NCBI RefSeq assembly: GCF_018449655.1
Contig: NZ_JAAVUX010000023.1
Location: 1-64,000 of the forward strand
From: Pseudomonas sp. dw_358
GTDB lineage: Bacteria; Pseudomonadota; Gammaproteobacteria; Pseudomonadales; Pseudomonadaceae
Length of the DNA: 64,000 nt
Reading direction: 5' to 3'
A program made the position numbers and the translations under genes. The notes under the pieces are model-generated. The model was not told the origin of the DNA. It was given only the letters and a program-made list of their open reading frames with translations, and did no database searches. Shown one piece after another: positions 28,625-37,417 of this stretch. Position 1 is the first letter of the stretch. The number at the start of each line of letters is the position of its first letter.

Positions 28625-28715
28625 GGGCAGCAACCTTTTTTCAGAGGGCAGTCCTGGCCCTCGGGCAGGCCATTTCGGACAACAATGGGACCGATGCTAG
28701 ACCGACGCAGGCCAA

Positions 28716-28745
28716 TTTATCTAACCTATTCTCAGCGTGGATAAA
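28716..28745. promoter_or_regulatory. Inverted repeat TTTATC-N18-GATAAA in the acyl-CoA dehydrogenase/LysR gap
   Basis: TTTATC at 28716-28721 and GATAAA at 28740-28745 are symmetric. They lie in the middle of the divergent intergenic region, where a LysR-type regulator would bind. The spacing is wider than the usual T-N11-A, so this is tentative. Confidence 0.35.
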
Positions 28746-28787
28746 CATTCATAACTCATATAGCACCCGCGCCCTGCGAGCACTGCC

Positions 28788-29714
28788 ATGAACCTGAGCA
28801 AGGTCGACCTCAATCTCTTCATCGTTTTCGATGCGATCTACACCGAAGCCAATCTGACCCGCGCCGGGCAAATCGTCGGTATCACCCAACCGGCAGTGTC
28901 GAACGCCTTGTCCCGCTTGCGGGAAACCTTCAACGACCCGCTGTTCGTGCGCACTGCGCAAGGCATGGTGCCCACGCCCATGGCCCAAAACATCATCGGC
29001 CCGGTGCGCAGTGCGCTGGCGCTGTTGCGGGTGTCGGTGCAGGAAAGCCGGACCTTCAATCCCTTGCAGGCGGTCAAGACCTTTCGCATCAGCATGACCG
29101 ATCTGACCGAGGCGGTGATCCTGCCGTTGCTGTTCCAGCGTCTGCGGCGGCTGGCGCCAAAGGTGGTGATCGAGAGCTTTCTGTGCAAGCGCCGCGAGAC
29201 CACCAAGGAACTGGCGGCCGGACGCCTGGATTTCGCTGTGGATGCGCCGCTCAATACCGACCCGCAAGTGCGTCATGTCAAGCTCATGGAGGACCGCTAC
29301 GTCTGCGCCATGCGCCACGGCCATCCTCAGTTCAAGGAGGTGTTGAGCCTGGACGACTATCTGGCCATGACCCACATCCACATTTCCAGCCGCCGCAATG
29401 GCCTCGGCCATGTGGACCTGGCGCTGGGCAAGGCCGGTCTGCAACGACGCATCGCCCTGCGCTCCCAGCATTACTTGATGGCCAGTCAAGTGTTGCAGCA
29501 GACCGACATGGTGATGACCGTGCCCGAGCGTTTTGCTCGACGCAACGAGCTGGTGTACGTGAACCTGCCAGTGCATGACGTGCCTGCCGTGGAGACTCAC
29601 CTGTACTGGCACGAAAGCACCGACCAGGACCCGGCCAACCGCTGGATGCGTGAGCAGATGATCGAATTGTGTCAGTGGGTGAGCGCCCAGGAAACGCGCC
29701 AGGCCGCTGGCTGA
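28788..29714 (+). CDS. LysR family transcriptional regulator
   Basis: A 308-residue protein. The N-terminal helix-turn-helix is NLTRAGQIVGITQPAVSNALSRL with the usual NDPLFVRT following. The effector domain is of the NodD/LeuO-like type. Divergent from the acyl-CoA dehydrogenase at 27419, its likely target. A 12-bp hairpin overlaps its stop codon. Confidence 0.93.
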   Translation: MNLSKVDLNLFIVFDAIYTEANLTRAGQIVGITQPAVSNALSRLRETFNDPLFVRTAQGMVPTPMAQNIIGPVRSALALLRVSVQESRTFNPLQAVKTFRISMTDLTEAVILPLLFQRLRRLAPKVVIESFLCKRRETTKELAAGRLDFAVDAPLNTDPQVRHVKLMEDRYVCAMRHGHPQFKEVLSLDDYLAMTHIHISSRRNGLGHVDLALGKAGLQRRIALRSQHYLMASQVLQQTDMVMTVPERFARRNELVYVNLPVHDVPAVETHLYWHESTDQDPANRWMREQMIELCQWVSAQETRQAAG

Positions 29715-29725
29715 GCGGCCTGGCG
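29697..29725. terminator. Bidirectional hairpin between LysR and giant toxin-like gene
   Basis: CGCCAGGCCGCT (29697-29708) pairs perfectly with AGCGGCCTGGCG (29714-29725) around GGCTG, followed on the plus strand by AAGGCTTTATT. It sits between convergent genes and overlaps the LysR stop codon. Confidence 0.6.
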
Positions 29726-29731
29726 AAGGCT

Positions 29732-32700
29732 TTATTGCAGGGCGGCGAACGGCTCGATGAAAGGCGCCACCAGACGCTCGCGCCACAGCGGCGTGACGGT
29801 GTGGCCGCTTTGCTCCTGGAGCATCTGCGACTGGCGTCCCTGCTTGCGTTGCTTGATGGTTTTGAGATGCGCACGGGCAAACTCGGCAAACGGCGCAGCC
29901 GCCTTTTCGTAATGAAAATGCGCGTACCAGATGGGTTGCCCCGTGGACTGATCGATGATCACGTACTCCTGCAGATGGTCACTGACGCGGCCACGGGCAT
30001 TGCGCAGGCCGATTCGATCCCCCAAGCGCTCGATGCGCGCCTCGCCTTGTTCCAGCAGGTAGGCCATCCGGCTTCCGGTAGGGAGGCTGCGTTTGGTCTG
30101 GACAATCCGAATTCGGATGCCGTCCTGGCGCAGGGATGTGGCCTGCCCCTCCAGCTGACGCAGCAGCCCTGCCGCCTGATCGCCCGCCAACCGGTGCAAC
30201 TGTTGTGCGTAGCCGCTCAGTACGTCAGCCTGACTGGAGAGCATGTGTTCCAGATCTCGGGGCTCATAGACCGTGGCCTTTCGGGCCAGCGCCTGGACGT
30301 GCTGCGTCAGCGCCGGCGCCTCGTCCAGTGCCCGCCGCGCGCCGTCGAGCAAGCTTGCCAATTGCGCCCTCTGGAACAGGAGGGGCGCCGGTTTGGCCCG
30401 GTTGCTGCGCCAGGTGCCTTGAGGTTGCCGCGAAAAGGTTTCGATCACCTGACCGGAAATGGGCTCATGGATATTGATCACTTCATCCCCCTGCCCGGTG
30501 CGATGCGCCGAACCGATCAGCAGGTGTTCGTCTTCGGTTTCAAACATCCGCTTGGCGCCTTGGTTCTTGACCTCTCGGGCGGCCGCCTTGGCAGCGGTCA
30601 TGCGCGAAAGGCTCGTCTCCAGTGTCCGCAGGTCTTCACTGACCTCCAGAATCAGGGCGTCGACCAGACGGCGCATCTCCTGCCAATAGGTCGGATTGAA
30701 CACGCCGCTGTCATTCAACAGCAGGAACTCGTTGGCCTCCAGACGGCGCAACTGCCTGAGCACATTATCCAGCAGCGCATGGCGCTCGTTGGACGACACA
30801 TTCACCTTGCCTGCCTTGAGCTCGCGGTAGGCAAACGCGGCGCGAACCATGTCCGAACGCAACCCATGATAGCGATCAAGGGCAAACCGGGCTGCCGGCG
30901 TGCCACGATGTGCGTCGATAGCGGCCAGGCCCAGGATCGACAGATGGGCCGCCCGGTGATCGAGCGCGGTGGCGGATTCTTTCAGAAGGGCCTCCAGCTT
31001 GGGCAAGTGCGGCTGGGCTGCGCGCCGAGGGCGCAGGGCATTGACCCAGGCTTCCAGCGCCAGGCGATTGGCCAGCCCCGCCGAGGAAGCCCGGTGAAGC
31101 TGGAGAACGCAGTCGATGATGGCGGCATGCTGATGATCGGGTGAGGCATTCGGGCTGTCACTGGCTTTCATCTTCTTGATCGCCTCCTGGATAGCGTGCA
31201 ACAGGTGCGCGCCCTTCAAACGCTCATGGCGGATCACACTCTCCATCGTCAGGCCAAGATCGGTGCTGAACTGCCGGGTGGGCGGCCTGTCGCCCAAGGC
31301 CGCAAGCGCTTTTTCGACAGCGCTTTTATAGAACCCGAGGACCTCATCACTGGCCGCCATCAATGCCGCTTCACCGGCCGCTGAATCAGGGGCGTGCAGG
31401 TACTGCGCCCGGACAGTGTCGAAACGCTCGACCACGGCATCCTGCAATAACAAATGTCGATTCAGCTCATCGCGCAAGCGTTGCGCCCGCGCCGCTTCGG
31501 TTTCAGCCCCCAGCAAACGCCGACGCAGAAAACCCGACGTCCCTGCCCAACCCTCCTGGGCCAGCCGTCCCAGCCAGGCACCACCGCCAGCACCGGCGGG
31601 GACGAGCTGACCCGTCAGCGCCCCATACGTGGTCCACTGGCTGAAATCATCCAGCACCACCGGCTGCCGATAGCCGCGCCGGGAGGTCGCGGCCAGCCGC
31701 CAGATGGCCAGGCTGTCGTCCCACTGGACGCGACAGACCCGTCCGTCCTGATGGATGAAATCGCCCTCCGGGTGTTGATACACACCCCGGTAACGCCCAC
31801 TGCTGCCCGGTTGCAGGCCACTCAAGGACACCTCGGCCTCGTAGCCCTGCAGCCGGGAGATTGGCGGCTGGCTGGCATGCCTGATCGTGGCCGATACGCG
31901 ATGACGCTGACGCAAGCGAGTGCGCGCACGCAACCTCGGTGCCAGACCGGCCGATGGCGCGGGCAGCACATCCATGCCCGCGTCGACGATGGACAGCAAT
32001 ACCGACTCTATATGATCCAGCGCTTCCCCCGGACGCCCCTCCAGAAAAGCCTCGACGGCGGCATTGGCGCTGACCCAGCCGTCGTAGACACTCACTGCCA
32101 CACCCAGGAAGGGCAGCATGCCGATGGCCATTTTGATGTGATTGAACACGTCGCCGTGGCTGATCGCGCGATGTTCCAGATACAGATCCGCCTGGGACCG
32201 CGAGCCGGAACGATGGCTCTCCACCAGGCGGCCCAAATAGACATTGGCCTGGTGCATGGCCAGGGAAGTGGTAACGGGCCACACCGACCCCGGCTTGATG
32301 AAATCCTCGAAATTGCGCCGGTGGGCTTCACGCAGGTAGCCGGCATGGGCAGCGGGATCACCGACGACCGGCCGACTGGCGAAGTAATCCAATGGCTTGC
32401 TCTCGCGGGTCATGTGCGCGATGCCCAGGCAGGCGGCCTTCATGTTCGGATATTCGACGAACGGGCGGGGGCCGACGAAATCGGGCAGATAGAGCACGGT
32501 CAAGCCCGACACGCGCTCCTCCAGAAGCATGACCCCACTGAGGCCGACCTGCGGGCTGGGCAAACCCGCCCAGTGGCCAGAGCCCAGCATTGGCGAAGAC
32601 ATGACCAGGTCCCAACCGGGTGCTTTCCAGTGCGTGGACTGTTCGGCATGCAGCGCGCAGTGCACCATCTGCCAGCCGGTTTCACTCAACTGCCCGGCCA

Positions 32701-34162
32701 GCATGGCACTGCTGGCTTGCCATTGCAGACGATGCCGCCACGGCGCGGCGATGGTTTCGCGGCGGCGCAGGGCGGCCTCGGTGGTCTCGCCCGGCATACC
32801 GAGAAAGGCGGCGGACAAGGCGTCCTCGTAAAGCTTGGCCAGGTCCAGCTCGCGAACGACCCGTTCCAGCCAGCCCTTGTCGATGCCCTTGCGCAGGGCT
32901 GTCGCCGTGGCGTGATCGCTCGCCTCGATCGTTACGCGCAGAAATTGCAGCCGCAACGCCATCGGCACGTCGATGGCCTGCACCGCCAACTCATCGAGCG
33001 ACAGGCGCACGCGCTCGGCGCTGGGCTGGGGAATCTGACGCACTGGGGTGCCGGGGGAACCCGAGCCGGTCACGGGTTGCTTGACCCAAGCCACATGCTC
33101 GGGCAGGTCCAGAGTGACGCGCCAAGTGCCAATGGCGCCGAAATCGGTGACCACCCGCTGCCGCAGCTGGCGCCGGACCAGCTCATCGCGCGCCGGCAAG
33201 TCCTGTCGCATCAAGGCATCGCTGCAACGCTGGGCCTCAAGGTAGGCCTGGAGCGAAGCTTGCAGCGCCATTTGATCGCTGACGGGTAACCCGCCCCACC
33301 ACGGCGGCAGTGACTCGGCCACCAGCTGGGTTCGCCATTCCTCCAATCCAATTCCCAACGCCTGGCTGCGAGCCGGCTGCAGGCCGATGGCCAGGTCCTC
33401 CAAGGCTTCGCTACGCAGACGTTCCATGGCGCTCGAACTGTCTGGCGTGTCGTCATAAAGGCATTCGCCACGGCCGATGGCCGATGCGTGCTGCTGAATG
33501 TCCTGCCATTGGGCGCGCACGCTGTTGGCCATGTAGCTGGCGGCCAGTGGCAGCCATTGCGGCTCGGGGCCATCGCCAGAGCGCTCACCGCACAACGCCC
33601 GGGCCAATACCCCCAGCGTCGGATAACCTTGCACACCGCCCCCCGCGCCTGGCCAGATGAGCAAAGCGCTGCCGCCCGTCTGAACCAGCACCAGCACCCC
33701 AGGCACGTAATGCAACCGTGCCTCGTGTTCGAAAGCCACTTGATAGACCGTATCGTCGCTCTGCAACGCGCCGCTCACCAACGCTTCGAGGCGGCTTACT
33801 TCGGCCTGAGCGAGGAACCCCAGTACCTGTTGCATCCGTGCCTCCGCCAGCACGCCTTGGCCGCGCGCCTGAACCAGACGGTCGAAAACCGGGTGACCCA
33901 CGCCCACGATCTGCCACAACGTCGGCTCAGCGAGCAATTGACTGGCTGCGGCGCGGGCTTGCAGATCCGCGTTGCGCAACGCGCGATGCCAGGCCAGTAA
34001 CGGTTCAAGTGCAGCCGGGCTGGTTTCAATCAATGCATGTATCGCCGTTTGCTGGCGGGCCAATGCTGACTGCCGCCAGTGCGGCTCCAGGTCCATGGAA
34101 AGGCTGCCGAACAGCAGGTGGTAGGCAGGGTTGTTGGCAGAGCCGGGGGAATCAGTGGTCAT
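29732..34162 (-). CDS. Giant dermonecrotic-toxin-like protein (DUF6543 type)
   Basis: A 1476-residue protein without signal peptide. The N-terminal half has the layout of DUF6543 toxin-like proteins, with a hydrophobic segment (HIKMAIGMLPFLGVAVSVYDGW) in the middle that could insert in membranes. After about residue 780, basic and helical regions lead to a C-terminus (FETEDEHLLIGSAHR..., YVIIDQSTGQPIWYAHFHYEK) also seen in large Pseudomonas proteins of this type. No catalytic motif is evident. It has no neighbouring secretion or immunity gene. The toxin role is inferred from family resemblance recalled, not searched. Confidence 0.8.
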   Translation of the reverse strand: MTTDSPGSANNPAYHLLFGSLSMDLEPHWRQSALARQQTAIHALIETSPAALEPLLAWHRALRNADLQARAAASQLLAEPTLWQIVGVGHPVFDRLVQARGQGVLAEARMQQVLGFLAQAEVSRLEALVSGALQSDDTVYQVAFEHEARLHYVPGVLVLVQTGGSALLIWPGAGGGVQGYPTLGVLARALCGERSGDGPEPQWLPLAASYMANSVRAQWQDIQQHASAIGRGECLYDDTPDSSSAMERLRSEALEDLAIGLQPARSQALGIGLEEWRTQLVAESLPPWWGGLPVSDQMALQASLQAYLEAQRCSDALMRQDLPARDELVRRQLRQRVVTDFGAIGTWRVTLDLPEHVAWVKQPVTGSGSPGTPVRQIPQPSAERVRLSLDELAVQAIDVPMALRLQFLRVTIEASDHATATALRKGIDKGWLERVVRELDLAKLYEDALSAAFLGMPGETTEAALRRRETIAAPWRHRLQWQASSAMLAGQLSETGWQMVHCALHAEQSTHWKAPGWDLVMSSPMLGSGHWAGLPSPQVGLSGVMLLEERVSGLTVLYLPDFVGPRPFVEYPNMKAACLGIAHMTRESKPLDYFASRPVVGDPAAHAGYLREAHRRNFEDFIKPGSVWPVTTSLAMHQANVYLGRLVESHRSGSRSQADLYLEHRAISHGDVFNHIKMAIGMLPFLGVAVSVYDGWVSANAAVEAFLEGRPGEALDHIESVLLSIVDAGMDVLPAPSAGLAPRLRARTRLRQRHRVSATIRHASQPPISRLQGYEAEVSLSGLQPGSSGRYRGVYQHPEGDFIHQDGRVCRVQWDDSLAIWRLAATSRRGYRQPVVLDDFSQWTTYGALTGQLVPAGAGGGAWLGRLAQEGWAGTSGFLRRRLLGAETEAARAQRLRDELNRHLLLQDAVVERFDTVRAQYLHAPDSAAGEAALMAASDEVLGFYKSAVEKALAALGDRPPTRQFSTDLGLTMESVIRHERLKGAHLLHAIQEAIKKMKASDSPNASPDHQHAAIIDCVLQLHRASSAGLANRLALEAWVNALRPRRAAQPHLPKLEALLKESATALDHRAAHLSILGLAAIDAHRGTPAARFALDRYHGLRSDMVRAAFAYRELKAGKVNVSSNERHALLDNVLRQLRRLEANEFLLLNDSGVFNPTYWQEMRRLVDALILEVSEDLRTLETSLSRMTAAKAAAREVKNQGAKRMFETEDEHLLIGSAHRTGQGDEVINIHEPISGQVIETFSRQPQGTWRSNRAKPAPLLFQRAQLASLLDGARRALDEAPALTQHVQALARKATVYEPRDLEHMLSSQADVLSGYAQQLHRLAGDQAAGLLRQLEGQATSLRQDGIRIRIVQTKRSLPTGSRMAYLLEQGEARIERLGDRIGLRNARGRVSDHLQEYVIIDQSTGQPIWYAHFHYEKAAAPFAEFARAHLKTIKQRKQGRQSQMLQEQSGHTVTPLWRERLVAPFIEPFAALQ

Positions 34163-34245
34163 GGCGTCACGTCCGTACAGAGGGGACGCTATTGCAGCGA
34201 CAACCAGCCGAGCGACGGCGTTATCTATTTATGATGTCATGGGCA

Positions 34246-34261
34246 TTGACGTTAACGTCAA
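34246..34261. promoter_or_regulatory. 16-bp palindromic MerR-type operator before the LiuR-like gene
   Basis: TTGACGTTAACGTCAA is a perfect palindrome 41 bp upstream of the regulator start. Its shape fits the ACGT-N2-ACGT sites of LiuR-type MerR regulators, and its left end TTGACG could be a -35 element. Autoregulation is the simple reading. Confidence 0.6.
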
Positions 34262-34302
34262 GGGTCCCTAGCGTGCACATTCGTTCTTCTTTCGTTTCGA
34301 GC

Positions 34303-34701
34303 ATGCCCATGAGTACGACCTACAGCATTTCCGACATGGCCCGCGAGCTGGACATCACCACCCGCACCATCCGCTTCTACGAAGAACAGGGCATGCTGGC
34401 CCCCGAGCGGCGCGGCCAGGAACGCGTCTACAGTGCCCGCGACAAGGTCACCCTCAAGCTGATCCTGCGGGGCAAGCGCATCGGTTTTTCGCTGGCCGAG
34501 TGCCGGGAATTGATCGAACTCTACGATCCGGCGGCCGGCAACCAGCGCCAGCTCACCAGCCTGCTCGACAAGATCAAGGCACGTCGCAAACAGCTGGACC
34601 AGCAATTGCTGGACATCCAGCACATGCAGTTGGAGCTGGACATGGCCGAGGAGCGCTGCATCCAGGCACTGAATCAGGCTGAGGTCACTGTCCCGAAGTG
34701 A
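34303..34701 (+). CDS. liuR: MerR family transcriptional regulator, LiuR-like
   Basis: A 132-residue protein starting MPMSTTYSISDMARELDI; ATG 34309 is an equally good start. The MerR helix-turn-helix ELDITTRTIRFYEEQGML and the LiuR-like ERRGQERVYSARDKVTLKLILRGKRIGFSLAECRELIELYDPA are clear, with a C-terminal coiled coil. LiuR controls leucine/isovalerate (liu) catabolism, but no liu structural genes follow here; the next element is the Crc-decoy sRNA. The symbol is by similarity and may belong to a paralogue. Confidence 0.82.
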   Translation: MPMSTTYSISDMARELDITTRTIRFYEEQGMLAPERRGQERVYSARDKVTLKLILRGKRIGFSLAECRELIELYDPAAGNQRQLTSLLDKIKARRKQLDQQLLDIQHMQLELDMAEERCIQALNQAEVTVPK

Positions 34702-34715
34702 CCGACCGGTCGTCG

Positions 34716-34781
34716 GCGGTAACGCTTGATAGCCCGGATGTGTTACCGCGCTGATTTGTCGCAGGGTAGAATCGGGTAACA
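34716..34781 (+). promoter_or_regulatory. Candidate CbrB binding half-sites upstream of crcY
   Basis: GTAAC/GTTAC half-sites occur as CGGTAAC (34716-34722), TGTTACCG (34741-34748) and GTAACA (34776-34781). CbrB, the sigma-54 activator of crcZ/crcY, recognises sites of this TGTTAC/GTAACA kind. They lie 80-150 bp upstream of the -24/-12 promoter, as an enhancer should. Confidence 0.55.
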
Positions 34782-34862
34782 CGGAAACAGATGCGCGCAC
34801 TGCGACAGGATGTCGCAGCAGGGTGAATTCTCAAACCCTTGATTTAAAAGGATTTAAAAAAG

Positions 34863-34879
34863 TTGGCACGCACACTGCT
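34863..34879 (+). promoter_or_regulatory. Sigma-54 (-24/-12) promoter of crcY
   Basis: TTGGCAC at 34863-34869 and TGCT at 34876-34879 place GG and GC exactly 10 bp apart, the canonical RpoN spacing. The start site is predicted near 34890. Confidence 0.85.
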
Positions 34880-34889
34880 ATAGCTTTGG

Positions 34890-35275
34890 TACAACAAAAA
34901 TAAAAAAGCAGAAAAAACACCTAATAAAAATAAGACGAAACGGCTCTGACATAACAAGAACAAACGCGGCAGAGGCGAAGCTAACAGATTTTTTTGGAGA
35001 AGATGTGCTTTCCCGGGGTTCGCCCCCGCAACCGGACAGAGAACAACAAAACTACCCCGAGGTAGCGTCCGAATCGGTTGGATCGACAGATGAAGGCAAG
35101 TCAGCGCTCAAAAAAATACGTTTGCTCTTGACCCCCGAATGGGGGTCGCACCCCACAGCGACAAAGGGTCACGGTCGACAAAAACAACAACAGACCGCCC
35201 CTCAATAATAATAAAAGAGCACACGCAGTCATTTTCGAAGGGGAGCCCAGGCTCCCCTTCGTGCTGTCCGTCCTT
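34890..35275 (+). ncRNA. crcY: Crc/Hfq-sequestering small RNA (CrcY/CrcX/CrcZ family)
   Basis: An untranslated transcript of about 385 nt from a sigma-54 promoter to the hairpin at 35236. It carries at least six A-rich Hfq/Crc motifs of AAnAAnAA type: 34891-34908, 34923-34934, 34953-34965, 35042-35052, 35178-35193 and 35204-35218. Family members titrate Hfq-Crc away from target mRNAs when poor carbon sources are used, relieving catabolite repression. It is named crcY rather than crcZ because no cbrB lies upstream; crcX is the alternative if this is a syringae-type strain. The last motif precedes the terminator, as in known members. Confidence 0.85.
35236..35261 (+). terminator. crcY terminator hairpin
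   Basis: CGAAGGGGAGC pairs with GCTCCCCTTCG around a short CCA loop. A T-rich but interrupted stretch (TGCTGTCCGTCCTT) follows. Confidence 0.7.
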
Positions 35276-35379
35276 CCGAAAAAACCTTTTCCCCCCTCGC
35301 ACCACACCGGCGTCGAAACCCTTCGAGCCTGTTAATCTGCATGAAAGCGCCCTTGAAAAACAAAAAGCGAGATTCGTTC

Positions 35380-35847
35380 ATGCAGAACACCCTCAGCCCC
35401 ATCGATAAACGCATCTTGGCCCTGCTACAGCACAACGCCGACCTCTCCGCCGCCGACGTCGCCGAGCGGGTGGAGTTGTCGCAATCGCCGTGCTGGCGGC
35501 GCATTCATCGGTTGCAGGAGGATGGCTTGATCGAACGCAAGGTGGCACTGCTCAACCCGCAGAAGCTGGGCCTGGGCATGACCGTGTTCGTCAACGTCAA
35601 ACTGTCGGGGCATGGCCGACGCAACCTCGCGGAGTTCGAAGAGGCTATCACCGGGTATTCGGAAGTGCTGGAGTGTTACACCATGGCGGGAGGCATGGAT
35701 TACATGCTCAAGGTCGTGGCCCAGGACATTGCCGGCTACGAGCGCTTTCTGCGCGAGCATCTATTGCAGAAGCCCCATGTACTTGAAGCCCATTCCAACA
35801 TCGCCATGAGCGTGGTCAAGCGCACGACGGAATTGCCACTGGGCTGA
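35380..35847 (+). CDS. Lrp/AsnC family transcriptional regulator
   Basis: A 155-residue protein starting MQNTLSPIDKRILALLQ at ATG 35380; the frame to 35341 adds 13 unrelated residues. The helix-turn-helix DLSAADVAERVELSQSPCWRRIHRLQEDGLI is followed by an amino-acid-binding RAM domain (GLGMTVFVNVKL... CYTMAGGMDYMLKVVAQDI). Its target is unclear. It sits between crcY and the PrrF sRNA gene. Confidence 0.92.
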   Translation: MQNTLSPIDKRILALLQHNADLSAADVAERVELSQSPCWRRIHRLQEDGLIERKVALLNPQKLGLGMTVFVNVKLSGHGRRNLAEFEEAITGYSEVLECYTMAGGMDYMLKVVAQDIAGYERFLREHLLQKPHVLEAHSNIAMSVVKRTTELPLG

Positions 35848-35875
35848 GCTTCGACGTAACGAAAGCAGAAACCAT

Positions 35876-35903
35876 TTGACATGCAAATGATAACGATTAT
35901 TAT
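35876..35903 (+). promoter_or_regulatory. prrF promoter with overlapping Fur box
   Basis: TTGACA (35876-35881), 16-bp spacer, and TATTAT (35898-35903) form a strong sigma-70 promoter. The 19-mer at 35883-35901 centred on ATGATAACGATTATT matches the GATAATGATAATCATTATC Fur consensus at 14 of 19 positions. Iron-loaded Fur would block transcription. Confidence 0.85.
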
Positions 35904-35909
35904 TGAGGC

Positions 35910-36021
35910 AACTGATCGCGAGATCGGTTGGGTAATCCGCAAGACCTTGGTCGGACTTCGGATTATCTCCTCATCAGGCTAATCACGGTTTTTGACCCGG
36001 TTTTTACCGGGTCTTTTTTTT
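35910..36021 (+). ncRNA. prrF: PrrF-type iron-responsive small RNA
   Basis: An RNA of about 110 nt beginning AACTGATCGCGAGATCGG. It contains the PrrF core TTATCTCCTCATCAGGCTAA followed by TCACGG, and ends in a strong intrinsic terminator. PrrF represses mRNAs of iron-containing proteins when iron is short. Length and promoter design match known PrrF1/PrrF2. Only one copy is present here. Confidence 0.88.
35994..36021 (+). terminator. prrF intrinsic terminator
   Basis: GACCCGGT (35994-36001) pairs with ACCGGGTC (36006-36013) around TTTT, followed by eight T residues. A textbook rho-independent terminator. Confidence 0.92.
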
Positions 36022-36199
36022 GTCTTCAGGCTAATGAAGAGGTGTGCGCTTTGCAGGCGCGCATGATAGCAAGGAAATAACGCGCAGCGAAAGCGCCGAT
36101 TGGCGACTGCCAGCACGCCTGTGGCCGTTTGCTGGAAGAAACCGGCGCAAGGTTGGGTGTAGAGTAGCGTCTACAAGCACTTCACAAGGTACCCAGATC

Positions 36200-37351
36200 A
36201 TGACCGTAACCCGGCCCATGCTCGCCATTTCCGCAGACTTCGACAGCGGAAACATCCAGGTCATCGATGCGAGCGATCCTCGTCTGGTGCGCCTGGCGAT
36301 CCGCCCGGACACCTACAGCGACCACTTCCAATGGTTCCACTTCAAGGTAGCCAACCTCGTACCCGGCGAGCCTTATGGTTTCTCTCTGGACAACGCCGGC
36401 CAGTCGTCCTACCACGAGGCCTGGCACAACTACGATGCTGTTGCCTCCTACGATCAAAAGAGCTGGTTCCGCGTGCCCAGCCGGTACGATGGCTCGGCGC
36501 TGCGATTTGACCTGACACCTCGCCATGAACAGGTCTGGTTCGCCTATTTCGAACCTTACAGCCGTGAGCGTCACGACTGGCTAGTGGATCAGGCCTTGAA
36601 TCAGGCCGGCATGCAGCTGATCGCGGTCGGCAAGAGCGCCGAGGGTCGTGAAATCCCCCTTTTGCGCCGGGGCAACGGTGACCCCGCGCACCGCAAGATC
36701 TGGCTGATTGCCCAGCAGCACCCCGGCGAGCACATGGCCGAGTGGTTCATGGAAGGCATCATCGAGCGCCTGCAGCGCAGCGACGACAAGGAACTCAATG
36801 CCTTGCTGGCCGTGGCCGACCTGTACCTGATCCCGAACATGAACCCGGATGGCGCCTTCCATGGGCATCTGCGCACCAACGCCCGGGGCAAGGACCTCAA
36901 CCGCGCCTGGCAGGACTCAAGCGCCGAATACACCCCCGAGGTGTTCTTCGCCCAGCAACAAATGGATAAACATGGCGTCGACCTGTTCATCGACGCCCAT
37001 GGCGACGAGGCCATCCCCTACGTCTTCACCGCCGCCTGCGAAGGCAACCCGGGTTACACCACGCGCATTGCCGACCTCGAGCTGACCTTCCGCCAAGTCC
37101 TGCAAGCCCAGACAGCGGACTTCCAGACGGTACACGGCTATACCCTCGATGAACCCGGGACCGCCAACATGACCCTGGCCTGCAACTCGGTAGGCCAGCG
37201 CTTCGATTGCCTGGCGCTGACCCTGGAGATGCCCTTCAAGGACCACGACGACGCGCCCAACGCCGAAACCGGCTGGAACGGTCAGCGTTCGGCGCAGCTG
37301 GGCAAGGATGTGCTCAGCGCAGTGGCCAAGGTCGTGCAGTTGTTGCGTTGA
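36200..37351 (+). CDS. M14 family zinc carboxypeptidase (cytosolic carboxypeptidase type)
   Basis: A 383-residue protein starting at ATG 36200, with AAGG upstream; the frame upstream to 36044 is unlike the family. An N-terminal beta domain (FQWFHFKVANL...GFSLDNAGQSSY) precedes the M14 catalytic domain. Zinc ligands are HPGE in QQHPGEHMAEWF and the His of DLFIDAHGDE; the catalytic Glu is in LTLEMPFKD. It resembles the bacterial members of the Nna1/CCP group. No signal peptide, so cytoplasmic. The physiological substrate is unknown. Confidence 0.9.
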   Translation: MTVTRPMLAISADFDSGNIQVIDASDPRLVRLAIRPDTYSDHFQWFHFKVANLVPGEPYGFSLDNAGQSSYHEAWHNYDAVASYDQKSWFRVPSRYDGSALRFDLTPRHEQVWFAYFEPYSRERHDWLVDQALNQAGMQLIAVGKSAEGREIPLLRRGNGDPAHRKIWLIAQQHPGEHMAEWFMEGIIERLQRSDDKELNALLAVADLYLIPNMNPDGAFHGHLRTNARGKDLNRAWQDSSAEYTPEVFFAQQQMDKHGVDLFIDAHGDEAIPYVFTAACEGNPGYTTRIADLELTFRQVLQAQTADFQTVHGYTLDEPGTANMTLACNSVGQRFDCLALTLEMPFKDHDDAPNAETGWNGQRSAQLGKDVLSAVAKVVQLLR

Positions 37352-37417
37352 CTCGCACGCTCCGACAGAGGTCATGTGATAAATTGCCCCCTCGCCCACG
37401 GAACCCAGAGACTTGCC

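Noticed and set aside
31454..33289. 611-residue plus-strand frame opposite the giant protein at 29732
   Set aside because: Low-complexity composition, no ribosome binding site, no family motif; an antisense artefact.
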